A stretch of 19,703 nt of DNA, taken from CAJQPP01 sp041747075 (lineage in GTDB: Bacteria; Planctomycetota; Planctomycetia; Pirellulales; Pirellulaceae). Made by a program: the position numbers and the translations under genes. Positions within the stretch are counted from its first letter, which is position 1, and each line of letters starts with the position of its first letter. Where the stretch lies: contig JBGTFW010000150.1 in assembly GCA_041747075.1 (NCBI GenBank), forward strand, positions 1 through 19,703, in the 5' to 3' direction. The notes beneath the pieces were generated by a model. The model searched no databases. It saw nothing but the letters and a program-made list of their open reading frames with translations, and was not told the origin of the DNA. Below, one piece after another: positions 5,141 through 15,200 of this stretch.

Positions 5141-7944
5141 GCAAGTCGATAGAGCCGGCGAATCGTCCATTCGATGGATAGCGTCAGCACGAGCCACCCT
5201 GTTAGCCAGACGGCAAGGCGATGCGCGAAGGCCGGACTCGGCGTTCCTGGCAACCACGATTGCTGATCGACCGGATGAATCAGGTCGGCGAGGACGCGCG
5301 GATCGGACACCCGGACACGCACTTCGTCCTTGTCAGTCCGATCGGTGCCCGCGATTGAACCGCCAAAGCGAATCGCCGTACCGTCACGGGCAAGATCGGT
5401 GAGGAGGACCCCGCCTGTCCGCGCCGCCATCGTGGACAACAATTCATCGTTGCGTTGCGGATTGAGTTTTTCCAGATCGGGAATGGTCGCCTGGACTTCA
5501 CCCCGCAAATCGCCCCATTCCGTGGCACCGGGAATCGGCAAGCGGATTTCATACAGGCCTTCGCAGGACGCGAGGAACTGACCGGAAAAGGTCCCGGGCC
5601 GCGAGGCGTCGCGGTTGTTTTGCAGAACGAGCGGCCGTGCGATTCCATCCGGCTGCATCACCGTCGCCTGGACCTGGGTCGCGACGAGGGGGTTCCCCGC
5701 CGCGTCATTGAGCAACGCGCGAACGGCAACCTGGTCACCGACCCAGCATCGATTTCGATCGAGGAGAAGGACTCCCTGCGTGGAATCGCGGAGCAAGCGG
5801 CCTTGCGACGCCCAGCGAATCAGATTCAGGTAATAGGTCTGGAAAAAGTTCACGTTGACGTCACGGAGTCGCCAGATTTCGCCGCTCGCCTGAAACACGA
5901 CGCGTCCGGAACCGTAAAAGTGGGAGGCGAGCCAAATAGGTTGCCGTCCGTCAGTGGCGGTTTCCGGATCGGAAAACCACGCCAGCACGTCGGTTCCGGC
6001 GCGCGGCTCGTTGACGGCGTAGTACCCGAACACGCCGTTGAAGGCTTGCCATGCCAGCGTGCTTTCCTCGGGCGTGGCGGCGAGTCTGAGGAATTCCGCC
6101 GCCATTCCCTCGCGTGAAAACTCCAGTGGGAAGGGGCGGATGCCACCAAACCGGCCGAGCTTGAGCGTCGCCGAGCCTTGACTGTAAAACGACACCGGAT
6201 AGAGGCGGCGAATGCGATCGATCGATTCATCGCCGCGCGGCCGGCGCGTCCATTCGGGAGTGAAAACGGGTCCCGCCACGACGATCAGCCCCCCCGCCTG
6301 GCGCGAAACCCACGACTCAAGGCTGGCTGTCTGGGGCGGCGAGAGCAATCGCCAGTCGGGATCAAACGCAACGATACAGTCGTACTCGTTCAGTTCAGAA
6401 TCGGATTCCGGAAATCCATAGAGCATCGAATCCGATTCCTGATCGGCACCGGCGACCGCCATTTGCAGCCAGACGTCGAGTTGAATATCGGCGTCGCGAA
6501 ACAACTGGTTGCGAAGAAACTGGTAGTCGCGCGTCGGGCCGCCGGCGATCAGCAGCACGCGCGTCCGGCCGGTGACGACTTGAACGGTCGCGCGCCGAAG
6601 ATTGTCTCCCGAATCGAAATCGCCTGGCGGAGGCTCGATGCGAATCGAATACTGGTGACTTCCCTCGCTTCCTGGCGAGACGGTGAACTCGACGGTCATC
6701 GGCGCGCCATCTTCGCCAAGCGGGACAGTTGTTTCATCGACTAACTCCGCTTCTGGCGAGTCATGTTCAGCGCCCACCTCGCTGGCAAGCAACTGGACGC
6801 GCGCGGATTGTCCGTTCATGCCGAACGACTGGAGAATCGCACGGACCTGGAAGGGGTCGCCCGGATAGACTTTTTGCGGCGCTTCGATCTGGCTGACGCG
6901 GGCGTTTTGCAGCGGTCGGCGGCTTCCCACGCCGATCACGTAAAGAGGGACACTTGCATCCGTCGCGGCGGTGACGCCCCGGTCGACGGAAACACCCTGA
7001 TTTTGACCGCCGTCAGTGACCAAAAGAATCGCGGCGGTGCCTCGCGTTCTCCGGTTTTGCACAAGGTCAAGAAGTGCGTCCCCCAATCGCGTTGCGGTTC
7101 CGCGAGGCGTCAGGTATTCCAGCCAGTCGATTCCGCCGGCCTGTTGCAGCGAATAGGCACGTGGACCATTCGCAAGCTTCGAGTCCCCCTCGCCGCCGAT
7201 GTCAGGGACCGGATCGACCGGCGCATCGATCGTACCGACGAGGCTCGCAACACCCGCGACCGCGACTCCGCTGACAACCGCGAGGGCGGCGATGCACACG
7301 CACCCGTCCGTGCGGAATTGCGGCCCGCCAAACATCCAGTTGCCTGCCGCGACCACGAGCGCCAGCAACCCGCAGCCAACGATGCCTCTTGCCAGCCAGT
7401 TCGCGGCAAGCACGCCGTCGCCGGGGCTGACATTATCTGGAACGAAATTCTCTGCTTCGCCGCGCGGTTGCCGTTCCACCGCAACGACTTCCGCCGCGCG
7501 GGCCGATTCGTCGAAGCGAAAGAGACGGAGCCGGTGCCGGGTGTTGAGTTCACGAAGTAATGGCTGTTCTTCAAAGAGTTCGGTCACAAGCGTCATCCGT
7601 TGTCGAGTGGCGTCGTCCGGGTCGTCGGCCAGTCCCATGCTGAGACTCGTGTCGACAAGAACGTGAATTTCGGAAGGCTTGACGATTCGCGTTTCGCTTC
7701 GACGTTGCGGTCCGAGGAAAAAGACGAGCAGTCCGAGAATTACTCCGATCCGAAGCGTCATCAGCGTGACGGCGATCGGTCCGGAAAGGCTCCGCGCGTC
7801 CCGTCGGTACAACCAGACCGTCGCCGCGACCAGAACGATCCAGACAGCCGCCGCCGCCAGCCATTGCCACCATTCATCCAGCGGCACGAGCGGCACCAGT
7901 TCATGCAAGTTGCGAATCTCGGACGGGTAAGGGTTCGGGTTCAT
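5137..7944 (-). CDS. Membrane VWA-domain protein with glutamine-amidotransferase-like domain
   Basis: This 935-residue inner-membrane protein is the last gene of the MoxR cluster. Two N-terminal membrane helices lie at about 29-45 and 58-78. A von Willebrand A fold follows, with the metal-binding MIDAS motif DTSLS at 98-102, a candidate MIDAS threonine T285 in TRLGDAL and the aspartate D311 in LLVTDGGQN. Between the first and second MIDAS parts is an insertion of over 100 residues carrying two more hydrophobic helices (about 184-203 and 215-238). A beta-rich segment (about 345-455) is followed by a Rossmann-like, class I glutamine-amidotransferase-like region (about 460-560) without an evident catalytic Cys. 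A last membrane helix lies near 907-929. The ATG start overlaps the stop of the upstream BatA-like gene as ATGA, implying translational coupling. The stop codon lies inside the 138-bp inverted repeat. Family assignment is firm; the client or partner is unknown. Confidence 0.9.
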   Translation of the reverse strand: MNPNPYPSEIRNLHELVPLVPLDEWWQWLAAAAVWIVLVAATVWLYRRDARSLSGPIAVTLMTLRIGVILGLLVFFLGPQRRSETRIVKPSEIHVLVDTSLSMGLADDPDDATRQRMTLVTELFEEQPLLRELNTRHRLRLFRFDESARAAEVVAVERQPRGEAENFVPDNVSPGDGVLAANWLARGIVGCGLLALVVAAGNWMFGGPQFRTDGCVCIAALAVVSGVAVAGVASLVGTIDAPVDPVPDIGGEGDSKLANGPRAYSLQQAGGIDWLEYLTPRGTATRLGDALLDLVQNRRTRGTAAILLVTDGGQNQGVSVDRGVTAATDASVPLYVIGVGSRRPLQNARVSQIEAPQKVYPGDPFQVRAILQSFGMNGQSARVQLLASEVGAEHDSPEAELVDETTVPLGEDGAPMTVEFTVSPGSEGSHQYSIRIEPPPGDFDSGDNLRRATVQVVTGRTRVLLIAGGPTRDYQFLRNQLFRDADIQLDVWLQMAVAGADQESDSMLYGFPESDSELNEYDCIVAFDPDWRLLSPPQTASLESWVSRQAGGLIVVAGPVFTPEWTRRPRGDESIDRIRRLYPVSFYSQGSATLKLGRFGGIRPFPLEFSREGMAAEFLRLAATPEESTLAWQAFNGVFGYYAVNEPRAGTDVLAWFSDPETATDGRQPIWLASHFYGSGRVVFQASGEIWRLRDVNVNFFQTYYLNLIRWASQGRLLRDSTQGVLLLDRNRCWVGDQVAVRALLNDAAGNPLVATQVQATVMQPDGIARPLVLQNNRDASRPGTFSGQFLASCEGLYEIRLPIPGATEWGDLRGEVQATIPDLEKLNPQRNDELLSTMAARTGGVLLTDLARDGTAIRFGGSIAGTDRTDKDEVRVRVSDPRVLADLIHPVDQQSWLPGTPSPAFAHRLAVWLTGWLVLTLSIEWTIRRLYRLA

Positions 7945-10271
7945 GCTCGCTGCGTTCCCCCGGTTGAAAGCCGCGCCGGATGGTAACTGTTGATCAAACC
8001 GAGGAACTGCTCGCAGAGGATCAGCACAAGGAGCACGACGAGGAGAATCCGGGCAAGCGAGCCGTCCGGACCCCGTTCGAGCGCGGGACGAAACTCTCTC
8101 GACGAAGTAATCCGCGTGCCTGAACCCGCGGTGGCTGCCAGCGACCGGTTGTCAATCAGTTCGGTTTCGCTTTCTGAAACGTCGACGTTCACGGCCATCC
8201 GGTCGATTTTCAACGGCCCCGCAAGCTCGCGCCGCCAGACTTCATAAATGCCAGGCCGGATCGTCTCGCTGGCTGAGACCCCTTCGCGATCGCGACCGGT
8301 CGCAATCGCTTTGACCGGATCGGCGGTCTTTCGCCAGACGACTCGGTCCTTCAAATCGGCACCCGGCGTCACGATCTCGTACTCGCCTTGAAAGGTCCGT
8401 TCGCCACTATCGAGAAAAATGGGCGCGCCGGTAATGTGTCGCGTGTCGCTCGCGCGGCCGCGCGACACGTACTCCTGCATGAGGAGGATCGTCGCGGGAA
8501 AAGTTCCGTTGCGGCACCAGTTCGACCACTCTGGCCCGGCCGTTGTCAGTACCGCAAGGATTGTCCCCCGGCCCAGCGATTTTTCCACGACGAGCGGCGT
8601 TCGCGCCTCGCCGCGCACCGTTGCCAGCACGCGCGCGCCGCCGGTACCCGCGGTCCATTCCAGCGGCGGTTGCAAAACCTGTTTGACTTGCACCAGGCCG
8701 AGAAGCGAGTTGGTGACATCGATCACGTGGGAGAAAACCGGGTGCCGTTGCGGAACAATATCGGCGACGCCCGCGTCGGTGGAAAGCGTAACCTCGGCAA
8801 CGCGGCTGAGCGGCAGTGGAAAAATTCCATCGCCTTTCGTGTACAGTTGCGTGGTGTATTGTTCAAGGTTGACGCGAGGGCCGGTAAAGTAAACGAGGCC
8901 CCCTCCCTGTTCGACATACGCGCGGAGTCCCGTAACCGCCGATTCATCGAGCCGATCGACATCGAGGAGGAAAATGGATTCGTACTGCGCCAGTTCTCCG
9001 ATCGACGCGTCGCGCAGCATGGCGCGCGTTCCCGGAACGGATTCAATCCCGGTCATTCCGCCTGGATTCAAACCGAGTGCCACGAATCGCGCATCGTCGC
9101 CGGGCGGGTCGTCGACGATGAGGACGCGCGCGGATTTGCCAAGGCGAATGACGGACCAGACCTGGTTGTCGCTGACGATTGCGTCATCGGGAAGCCGGGC
9201 GTGGACGACGTGCTGGCCGGGTTGGCTGAAAAAAACCGGAAACTCCCGCGTTACGCTTTCACCCGGCTCGATACTTTCGATGAACAGCACCGGCAAGCCG
9301 GTCCACGTGCCGTTGGCAAGGTCGGGACTTGCCGCCGCGCCCTCAGGGTCGGGGAACGCGGCGGACGAAGCCTTGATCTGAACGTTTCGCACGGCTTCGC
9401 CCGACACGTTTTGCACGCTTAGCTCCATCATGAGCGGAACGCCCGCGACGCGAATCGACCCGGCGGGCTTCATCTCCTTGATGACGAGGTTTGCGGCCGT
9501 TTGTTCGGCGCAGCGAACAAGTTCCACCTCCGCACCGGCATCCCGGAGGCGCACGATGGCATTCGCAACGTCGGGCGCGGCCGCCCAGTCCCGGTTCCGA
9601 AAATCGGAAAGCACATAAACGGTTGACTTTTCCCCGTCCCGCCGCCGGATCAACTGACCTGCCAGTTCGAGGGCGTCGCGCGGCGCCACGGCCATCGAAG
9701 CCGGCTGTATCCGGGCAAGCAGCGAATCAACCCGCGCGTTGATTTCACGGTCGACTTCCACGCCGTTGAGGTCGGCGGCTGGCGAATCGTCGTCGCCCTC
9801 CGTGGTTTCGGCCCACTGCGCGGCGCGGGACCAGCGAATCACGGTCAGTCGTTGCTGGTCAAGTCGCGAAATCTGGCCGCTTAGATGCTGGAGCACCTGA
9901 TGGGCTCGGTCGATCGGCGCGACGCCCCCGACGGACTCACTCATCGAGTAACTGTCATCCACCAGAACGTAATGGTGCGTTGGCGAGGCGGCGAACCAGC
10001 CCGCCCAGCGATTGGAATTGCAACCAATCCGCGAAACCGAGGCAAGGACGAGCAGCAACACACCGATCCGCGAGAGGAGCAGCAACAACTGCTTCAGCCA
10101 GACGCGGTTGCGATTCCGCCGGTGACTGGCAAGCAGAAAATCCATGGCCGCCCACCGCACCGTGCGAAAGCGAAAATGGTTGATCATGTGAATCAGGACC
10201 GGCAACACTGCCAGCCCGATTGCCAGCCCTGACCAGACCCACGGCGACGATGAAAGGAGATTCTGAAACAC
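7941..10271 (-). CDS. BatA-like membrane protein with VWA domain
   Basis: This 776-residue protein begins with the BatA N-terminal module: a membrane helix at about 12-30, the segment HFRFRTVRWAAMDFLL (32-47), and a second helix at about 60-78. A VWA-like domain follows with DDSYS at 105-109 and a later LSD at 221-223; the usual MIDAS threonine is not obvious (APRDALELA near 196-204), so metal binding may be altered. A beta-rich region (about 260-375) and a glutamine-amidotransferase-like Rossmann region (about 380-465, with RVLIVDDPPGDDARF and VEQGGGLVYFTGP) come next. A C-terminal helix lies at about 741-760. The start is GTG at 10271, 12 bp after the DUF58 stop; the next in-frame ATG would delete the first helix. 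Bat proteins are named for Bacteroides aerotolerance, but that role cannot be assumed here. The gene overlaps the next one by ATGA. Confidence 0.9.
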   Translation of the reverse strand: MFQNLLSSSPWVWSGLAIGLAVLPVLIHMINHFRFRTVRWAAMDFLLASHRRNRNRVWLKQLLLLLSRIGVLLLVLASVSRIGCNSNRWAGWFAASPTHHYVLVDDSYSMSESVGGVAPIDRAHQVLQHLSGQISRLDQQRLTVIRWSRAAQWAETTEGDDDSPAADLNGVEVDREINARVDSLLARIQPASMAVAPRDALELAGQLIRRRDGEKSTVYVLSDFRNRDWAAAPDVANAIVRLRDAGAEVELVRCAEQTAANLVIKEMKPAGSIRVAGVPLMMELSVQNVSGEAVRNVQIKASSAAFPDPEGAAASPDLANGTWTGLPVLFIESIEPGESVTREFPVFFSQPGQHVVHARLPDDAIVSDNQVWSVIRLGKSARVLIVDDPPGDDARFVALGLNPGGMTGIESVPGTRAMLRDASIGELAQYESIFLLDVDRLDESAVTGLRAYVEQGGGLVYFTGPRVNLEQYTTQLYTKGDGIFPLPLSRVAEVTLSTDAGVADIVPQRHPVFSHVIDVTNSLLGLVQVKQVLQPPLEWTAGTGGARVLATVRGEARTPLVVEKSLGRGTILAVLTTAGPEWSNWCRNGTFPATILLMQEYVSRGRASDTRHITGAPIFLDSGERTFQGEYEIVTPGADLKDRVVWRKTADPVKAIATGRDREGVSASETIRPGIYEVWRRELAGPLKIDRMAVNVDVSESETELIDNRSLAATAGSGTRITSSREFRPALERGPDGSLARILLVVLLVLILCEQFLGLINSYHPARLSTGGTQRA

Positions 10272-10283
10272 AACGGTCTGGTT

Positions 10284-11186
10284 CTAGTTCCGGTGGTGCA
10301 TGCCAAGGCGATTGCTCAAGTAGCGGGGCAAGACCGCGTCGAGTGGATCGCTCGTGCGAACAAGCGCGTAATCGACCTTGTGGCTCGCGCATCCGCGCCG
10401 CACCTGGTCGAGAAATTCCTGGAGCGCATGCAAATAGCCATCGCGCAGCGCGCGAGGGTTGCATCGCAGTTGCCCGCCGGACTCGAGGGACTCGAAGCGC
10501 GTTGGCCCGTCAAGGTTGAAATCGAGTTCCTCGTCGTCGAGGATATGAAAGACCATTACGTCGTGTCCGCGTCCGCGGAGGAGTCGAAGGCCGCGAAGCG
10601 TCTGCTCGACGTCGCACAACAGGTCGGAAATGAGAATCGTCAGTCCGCGGCGGGGGAAGGTCGCGGCGGCTTGCTGGAGGATGCGGAAGAGGTCTGTTTT
10701 TTCACCGCTCGTGCCGGTTTCGAGCGCCGAGATCAGTGTCGCGAGGTGTTTTCGCCGACTGCGAACCGGCACGCGACCGCGAACGACCGAATCAAACGTG
10801 ACGGCACCGACCGCGTCCTGCTGGCGAAGCATCAGCCACGCGAGCGTCGCCGCAATCGTCGCCGCGTAATCGAACTTGTCGAGCGGGCCTGATCCGAAAC
10901 TCATGCTGGCCGACGTATCGACCAGCAAATGGCAACGAAGGTTGGTATCTTCCTCGTATTGCTTGACGTAGAGGCGGTCCTGCCGCGCCCACACGCGCCA
11001 GTCGACGTCGCGCAGATCGTCGCCCGGCGCGTATTGGCGGTGCTGAAGGAATTCGACAGAGTGGCCAAACCACGGGCTGCGGTGCATGCCCGACAAGAAG
11101 CCCTCGACAATGTGCCGCGCGCGGAGTTCCAGCCGCGAAATGCGGCGAATCGCCTCAGGATGCAAAAATTTTCCGGAATCGGGCAT
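10284..11186 (-). CDS. DUF58 domain-containing protein (VWA-like, MoxR-associated)
   Basis: This protein of 300 residues is a DUF58 member, the soluble VWA-like partner normally encoded next to MoxR ATPases. It has the family signature RQYAPGDDLRDVDWRVWAR (about 50-68), a MIDAS-like DTSAS at 90-94 after a hydrophobic strand, and LISD at about 185-188. No membrane helix is seen, so it is probably cytoplasmic or peripheral to the membrane. The start is taken at ATG 11186, inside the end of the MoxR gene (32-bp overlap), because PDSGKFLHPEAI leads directly into the conserved N-terminus. A TTG at 11225 would add 13 residues of doubtful value. A strong ribosome binding site is not evident, so translation may be coupled to MoxR. 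The biochemical role of DUF58 is unknown. Confidence 0.92.
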   Translation of the reverse strand: MPDSGKFLHPEAIRRISRLELRARHIVEGFLSGMHRSPWFGHSVEFLQHRQYAPGDDLRDVDWRVWARQDRLYVKQYEEDTNLRCHLLVDTSASMSFGSGPLDKFDYAATIAATLAWLMLRQQDAVGAVTFDSVVRGRVPVRSRRKHLATLISALETGTSGEKTDLFRILQQAAATFPRRGLTILISDLLCDVEQTLRGLRLLRGRGHDVMVFHILDDEELDFNLDGPTRFESLESGGQLRCNPRALRDGYLHALQEFLDQVRRGCASHKVDYALVRTSDPLDAVLPRYLSNRLGMHHRN

Positions 11187-12213
11187 CGGCCAGCAAGTCG
11201 TCCTCGCGAACGGGGGTGTCGTCAATCAGTCGCGAAATCATGTCGTCGGTTGTGACGCCGTCACTTTCGGCGGAAAAATTCAGCGTAATCCGGTGCCGCA
11301 GTACCGGCCCCGCCAGTGCCTGCACATCCTCGCCCGTTACATGCCCGCGACCGTGCAGCAGCGCCCGCGCCTTGGACCCGACAATCAGGTACTGCACGGC
11401 GCGCGGTCCGGCACCCCACTGTAACTGGTCGTTGACGTATTCGGGAACGCCCGCCTGCCCGACGCGGGTCTGCCGCACCAGCGACAACGCGTAGCGCACG
11501 AGGTGATCGCCGATTGGGACGCGGAGCACTTCGTCCTGCAACTGGCTGATCTCGGCGGCGGTCAATACAGGCTGGATGTCGTGCGTGACGGGGACGGTCG
11601 TCCGCCGCGCGATGGCGAATTCATCCTCGAACGAAGGATATCGCACGTGGACCTTGAACATGAACCGGTCCTGTTGCGCTTCGGGCAACGGGTAGGTCCC
11701 CTCCTGCTCGATCGGATTCTGCGTAGCGAGCACAAAAAACGGATTGGTCAGCGGATGGCACACGCGACCGACGGTGACTTGCCGCTCCTGCATCGCTTCC
11801 AGCAATGCGGCCTGGGTCTTCGGGGGCGTGCGGTTGATTTCATCCGCAAGAATGACGTGGGAAAAGACCGGGCCTTCGAGAAACCGTCTTTCGCGCTGGC
11901 CCGTCGATCGATTCTCCTCGATGATTTCGGTCCCCGTGATGTCGGCGGGCATCAGGTCGGGAGTGAACTGGATGCGGCTGAAGGAAAGGTCCAGTGCGCG
12001 GGCCAGCGTGCTGACCATCAGCGTCTTGGCGAGTCCCGGCACGCCCTCCAGCAAACAATGTCCGCGACTAAAGACCGAGACGAGAATCTGCTCGATGACG
12101 TCCGACTGGCCAACAATGACACGGCCAAGCTGTTCGAGAATCTGGTCGCGCGCGTCGGCCAGCCGCCTCACGGCACCTTCATCGAGCGGGGCATCCGTTG
12201 CATAGCGGCTCAT
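11155..12213 (-). CDS. MoxR-family AAA+ ATPase
   Basis: This 352-residue protein is a MoxR-type AAA+ ATPase, a chaperone-like class that remodels or activates partner proteins, often together with VWA proteins. The Walker A motif GVPGLAKT is at 57-64, Walker B ILADEIN at 121-127, sensor 1 ATQNP at 163-167, a candidate arginine finger in AQQDRF at 179-184, and sensor 2 GAGPRA at 267-272. A C-terminal helical lid follows. Length and motif order are complete, so it should be active. The ATG at 12213 overlaps the stop of the upstream propeller gene (ATGA) and has GGGAG seven bases before it, so it can be translated both by coupling and on its own. It lies in the cluster with three VWA-fold genes. 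Which MoxR subfamily it belongs to was not determined. Confidence 0.96.
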   Translation of the reverse strand: MSRYATDAPLDEGAVRRLADARDQILEQLGRVIVGQSDVIEQILVSVFSRGHCLLEGVPGLAKTLMVSTLARALDLSFSRIQFTPDLMPADITGTEIIEENRSTGQRERRFLEGPVFSHVILADEINRTPPKTQAALLEAMQERQVTVGRVCHPLTNPFFVLATQNPIEQEGTYPLPEAQQDRFMFKVHVRYPSFEDEFAIARRTTVPVTHDIQPVLTAAEISQLQDEVLRVPIGDHLVRYALSLVRQTRVGQAGVPEYVNDQLQWGAGPRAVQYLIVGSKARALLHGRGHVTGEDVQALAGPVLRHRITLNFSAESDGVTTDDMISRLIDDTPVREDDLLADARFRKIFAS

Positions 12214-15200
12214 GCGAAATCTCCCGTGGCAGTTTGAGTGCTTCTGGCCTGGGGTCGATCGTCCGTTTTCGCGGGTCCCTTTTCAATCATCTCACGCAAC
12301 AACTCGGCCTGGCGACGCCTCAAATCCTCGACCGAACCCGGCGGGTCGAGGTCGCCGCCGGGTTCCGCCATTGTAGCCTCATTGACGAGCCGTGCGGGAG
12401 TCGCCGCACCGTCGGGAAGCGCTTGGTCGGTGAATTCAAAGATCAGCCGCTGGCCGCCCAGCCACAACTCCGCCTTTTGCGATTCGGGCCAGCCCGTCAT
12501 TTCGCACGGTCCCTGGGTCAATTCCTCGCGTCGCGTGACGTTGACAAGTCGTCCATCGCGAAGATCAATCGTGTAGAACTCGGGTGTCAGGGACCGGTTG
12601 GGCTCGTTGCGAATGCTGCTGAGCGTCCGGCTGAAGGTCATCAGGGGAACCGCGGCGGGCTGAACGGAGGGAAGCGAAAGATGTTCGACGCGAACAGGAG
12701 TCGGCCAGCGCGGGCGGTTCTTGCGCAAGTCGACGCAAACCAGGTTACCGTCAAACAGCGGACCGGCTGTTGAACTTGCGCGAACCGAGCGGTCGAGTTG
12801 CCGGGAACGCGGCACCATCCCGGGAATCGCTTCAAGATCGACAAGGATCAAGTCGTGCTCGTGCATGCGCCGCACGTCAAGCACCTTGCCGGAAACCAGA
12901 TCCATGTCGACTTTGCGGATGATTTCACCCGTTCGCAAATCGAGATACTCGAGTCCCCCGCCGCCGCGCTGAATAATCATCGTTTGAGGATCACGAATGC
13001 AACCCAGGCAATCCTCTTCGCATTGATAGTCCCAGGTTCGCCGACCGTCCGTCAAGTTGACGCCCACAAGCGACTTTTGCTCGCCCGTCTGCTCGGTAAA
13101 GACTCCAATGCGACCGGTCGAGTGCCACAGCGACTGGCCGGAAAAATCCGCGAGACTGACGGTCGCCTTCATGCCGCCAAATTCGGAATCGAGAACGTCA
13201 ACGGACTGGTATTCCATCCCGCTCGATCCACTCGGTGTTAACAGGAACAGCGACTGCTCATCGGCGGCCAGCCAGGCACCACGCGGCACCCCCGACCGTT
13301 GCCACAGCGTCTCGCCCGTAAGGAGGTCGACACAATTCAACGTTTCGTCGATCACAAAAAACGCCGCGTTCGCGTTGCTGGTGAAGAGGTCAACTGCATT
13401 GCCGTCGCGGCCGAGCAATTGCATTTGGTCGCGGCCCCAGGAATTGTCGATCGCCCGCGCGGACATCCCCGATTGCAGCAGCAGCGTATCGCGAAGTCCC
13501 GTCTCGCGATGGAGCCGGCGACGCCACAACAACCCCTCGTCCCCCCGGCGCAAGCGATGCAAGTCGACGGCGATCAGGTTGTATTCCCACGCGACGATCA
13601 GCAAGTGACCCTGCAAGGCGTAGCGTCCGCCGTTCATCCGCGAGGGAAAATAACGCTGGTCATCGGGTGCGTCCTGAATCGCGACGCGCCCCAGATCATG
13701 TCCCATCGCGTCGCGAAGGACGATTTCCGAATTCCGCGAGTCGATTCTGATTTCAAGTTCATCGGGGACGTTCCCGCTGGATGCAATCCATTCCGGTTGG
13801 ATAAGGGCAACCTCAATGGTCGTCGACCGGCCGTCGGCGTGGGCCAATTGCGCATGAACGGCACCATAATGCCAGTCGTCCCACGTGACCGGCCCTGACG
13901 ATCCGGCGAACCACCTGGAATCGAGTTCGCGGGCCGGGAACGACCCCGAAACTTCCTTGACGATTTCATCGGGGAATCGCTCGGCCACCTGACTCGCGGC
14001 GTCGACCGCGCGGTCTTGCCAGCCAGCCGCCCGAAGCAAACGGACCGTCGCGAGTTGCACGGCAAAGTCGTCGCGGGTTTCGCGAAGTGTCTCGAGCACC
14101 TGTTCCGCGCGGTACCACTCGTCGCGACTGATGAGGGATTCGGCAAGTTTCATCCTCGCCGGTTCGTCCAGCCATTGCGGGCCGAGCCAGTTCGCAAGGC
14201 TTGAAATCTGGGCGGACGAAAGTTCCTTGCTCGCGTTTTTCACGTACTGGCGGACCGTTTCAGAGGCCATGGGGTCGCGAAGATGTTCCCGCAAACGGAA
14301 CTTCAGTGCTTGACGACTCGACATGCGGACTGCCGGATCGGGTCCCGTCGTCTCGGTCTGAAGGGTTTGGGAATTGGCCAATTCAGCCGATGCGGCGTCG
14401 GATGTTTCTTCGCCGTGAACGAGCAAATCGAGCACGTCGGCGATCGCGCCGCCGTCGATCGCGCCGCGCAACCGCGCATCGGCGAACCGTGCGGGCGCGG
14501 AACCTTCCAGAAGTTCCCTGTAATTTTCGGCAAAGGGCTTCGCGGCGAGGTAATCCGACTCCAGCCATTCAATAAGTAACCCGACCACGACTCGTTCGCT
14601 TTCATAGTCCGGTGCCGTGCCCCATGCCTCGGCTGCCGTCACGACGGCTTCGCGCATGTCGCCGTCGTGCGCCTGAATCCGGGCGCGCAACGAACGGTTT
14701 GAGGCCAGTCGCTGGTTGGCAACCGGCAAATTCGCAAGCCGCTCGCGCAACGCCTCGACCTGATGGAATGCGCCGATCGTTTCGTGCCCTTGAACAATTA
14801 CTGCCCCTTCATGGCAAATCAGATTGCCGGGAATCCGGTCGACCGCGTGTCGAGCGACGATCTCACCCGACTCAATCGCCACTTCCGCAATGATGGACCT
14901 GGCACACGGGACAAAGTAATGACCTCCGGCGAGGAAGCCCCGACCCGTCGGCTCGCCCAATGCGTCGAGCGATTGTCGCCAGAGCGTTCGCCCGGTTTTC
15001 AGGTCCAGGCCCTTCACGGTCGTCCGTCCAACGACGACGACCGACTCATTATGAACGCCCCCTATATAAATACCGTCGTCGCGCGGCTGGCCGGCTTGAC
15101 CATCGTCGCCCACCCACAAGCGGTCGCCGCTGACCAGGTCGAAACAGAAAATGCGATCGGACTCGACCGGTGCAACGAGGACCTCGCGGCCAACGATCGT

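Noticed and set aside
4867..5402. Short open frames across the repeats (such as 4867-5079 and 5025-5402)
   Set aside because: They translate inverted repeats or the antisense of the VWA gene and have no domain.
6763..7560. A 265-codon plus-strand open frame
   Set aside because: It is a shadow of the VWA gene on the opposite strand.
8388..9422. A 344-codon plus-strand open frame
   Set aside because: It is antisense to the BatA-like gene, whose domains are clear; the translation is arginine-rich and without motifs.
11187..11225. TTG start adding 13 residues to the DUF58 protein
   Set aside because: Rare start codon, deeper overlap with MoxR, and the extra residues are not typical of the family.
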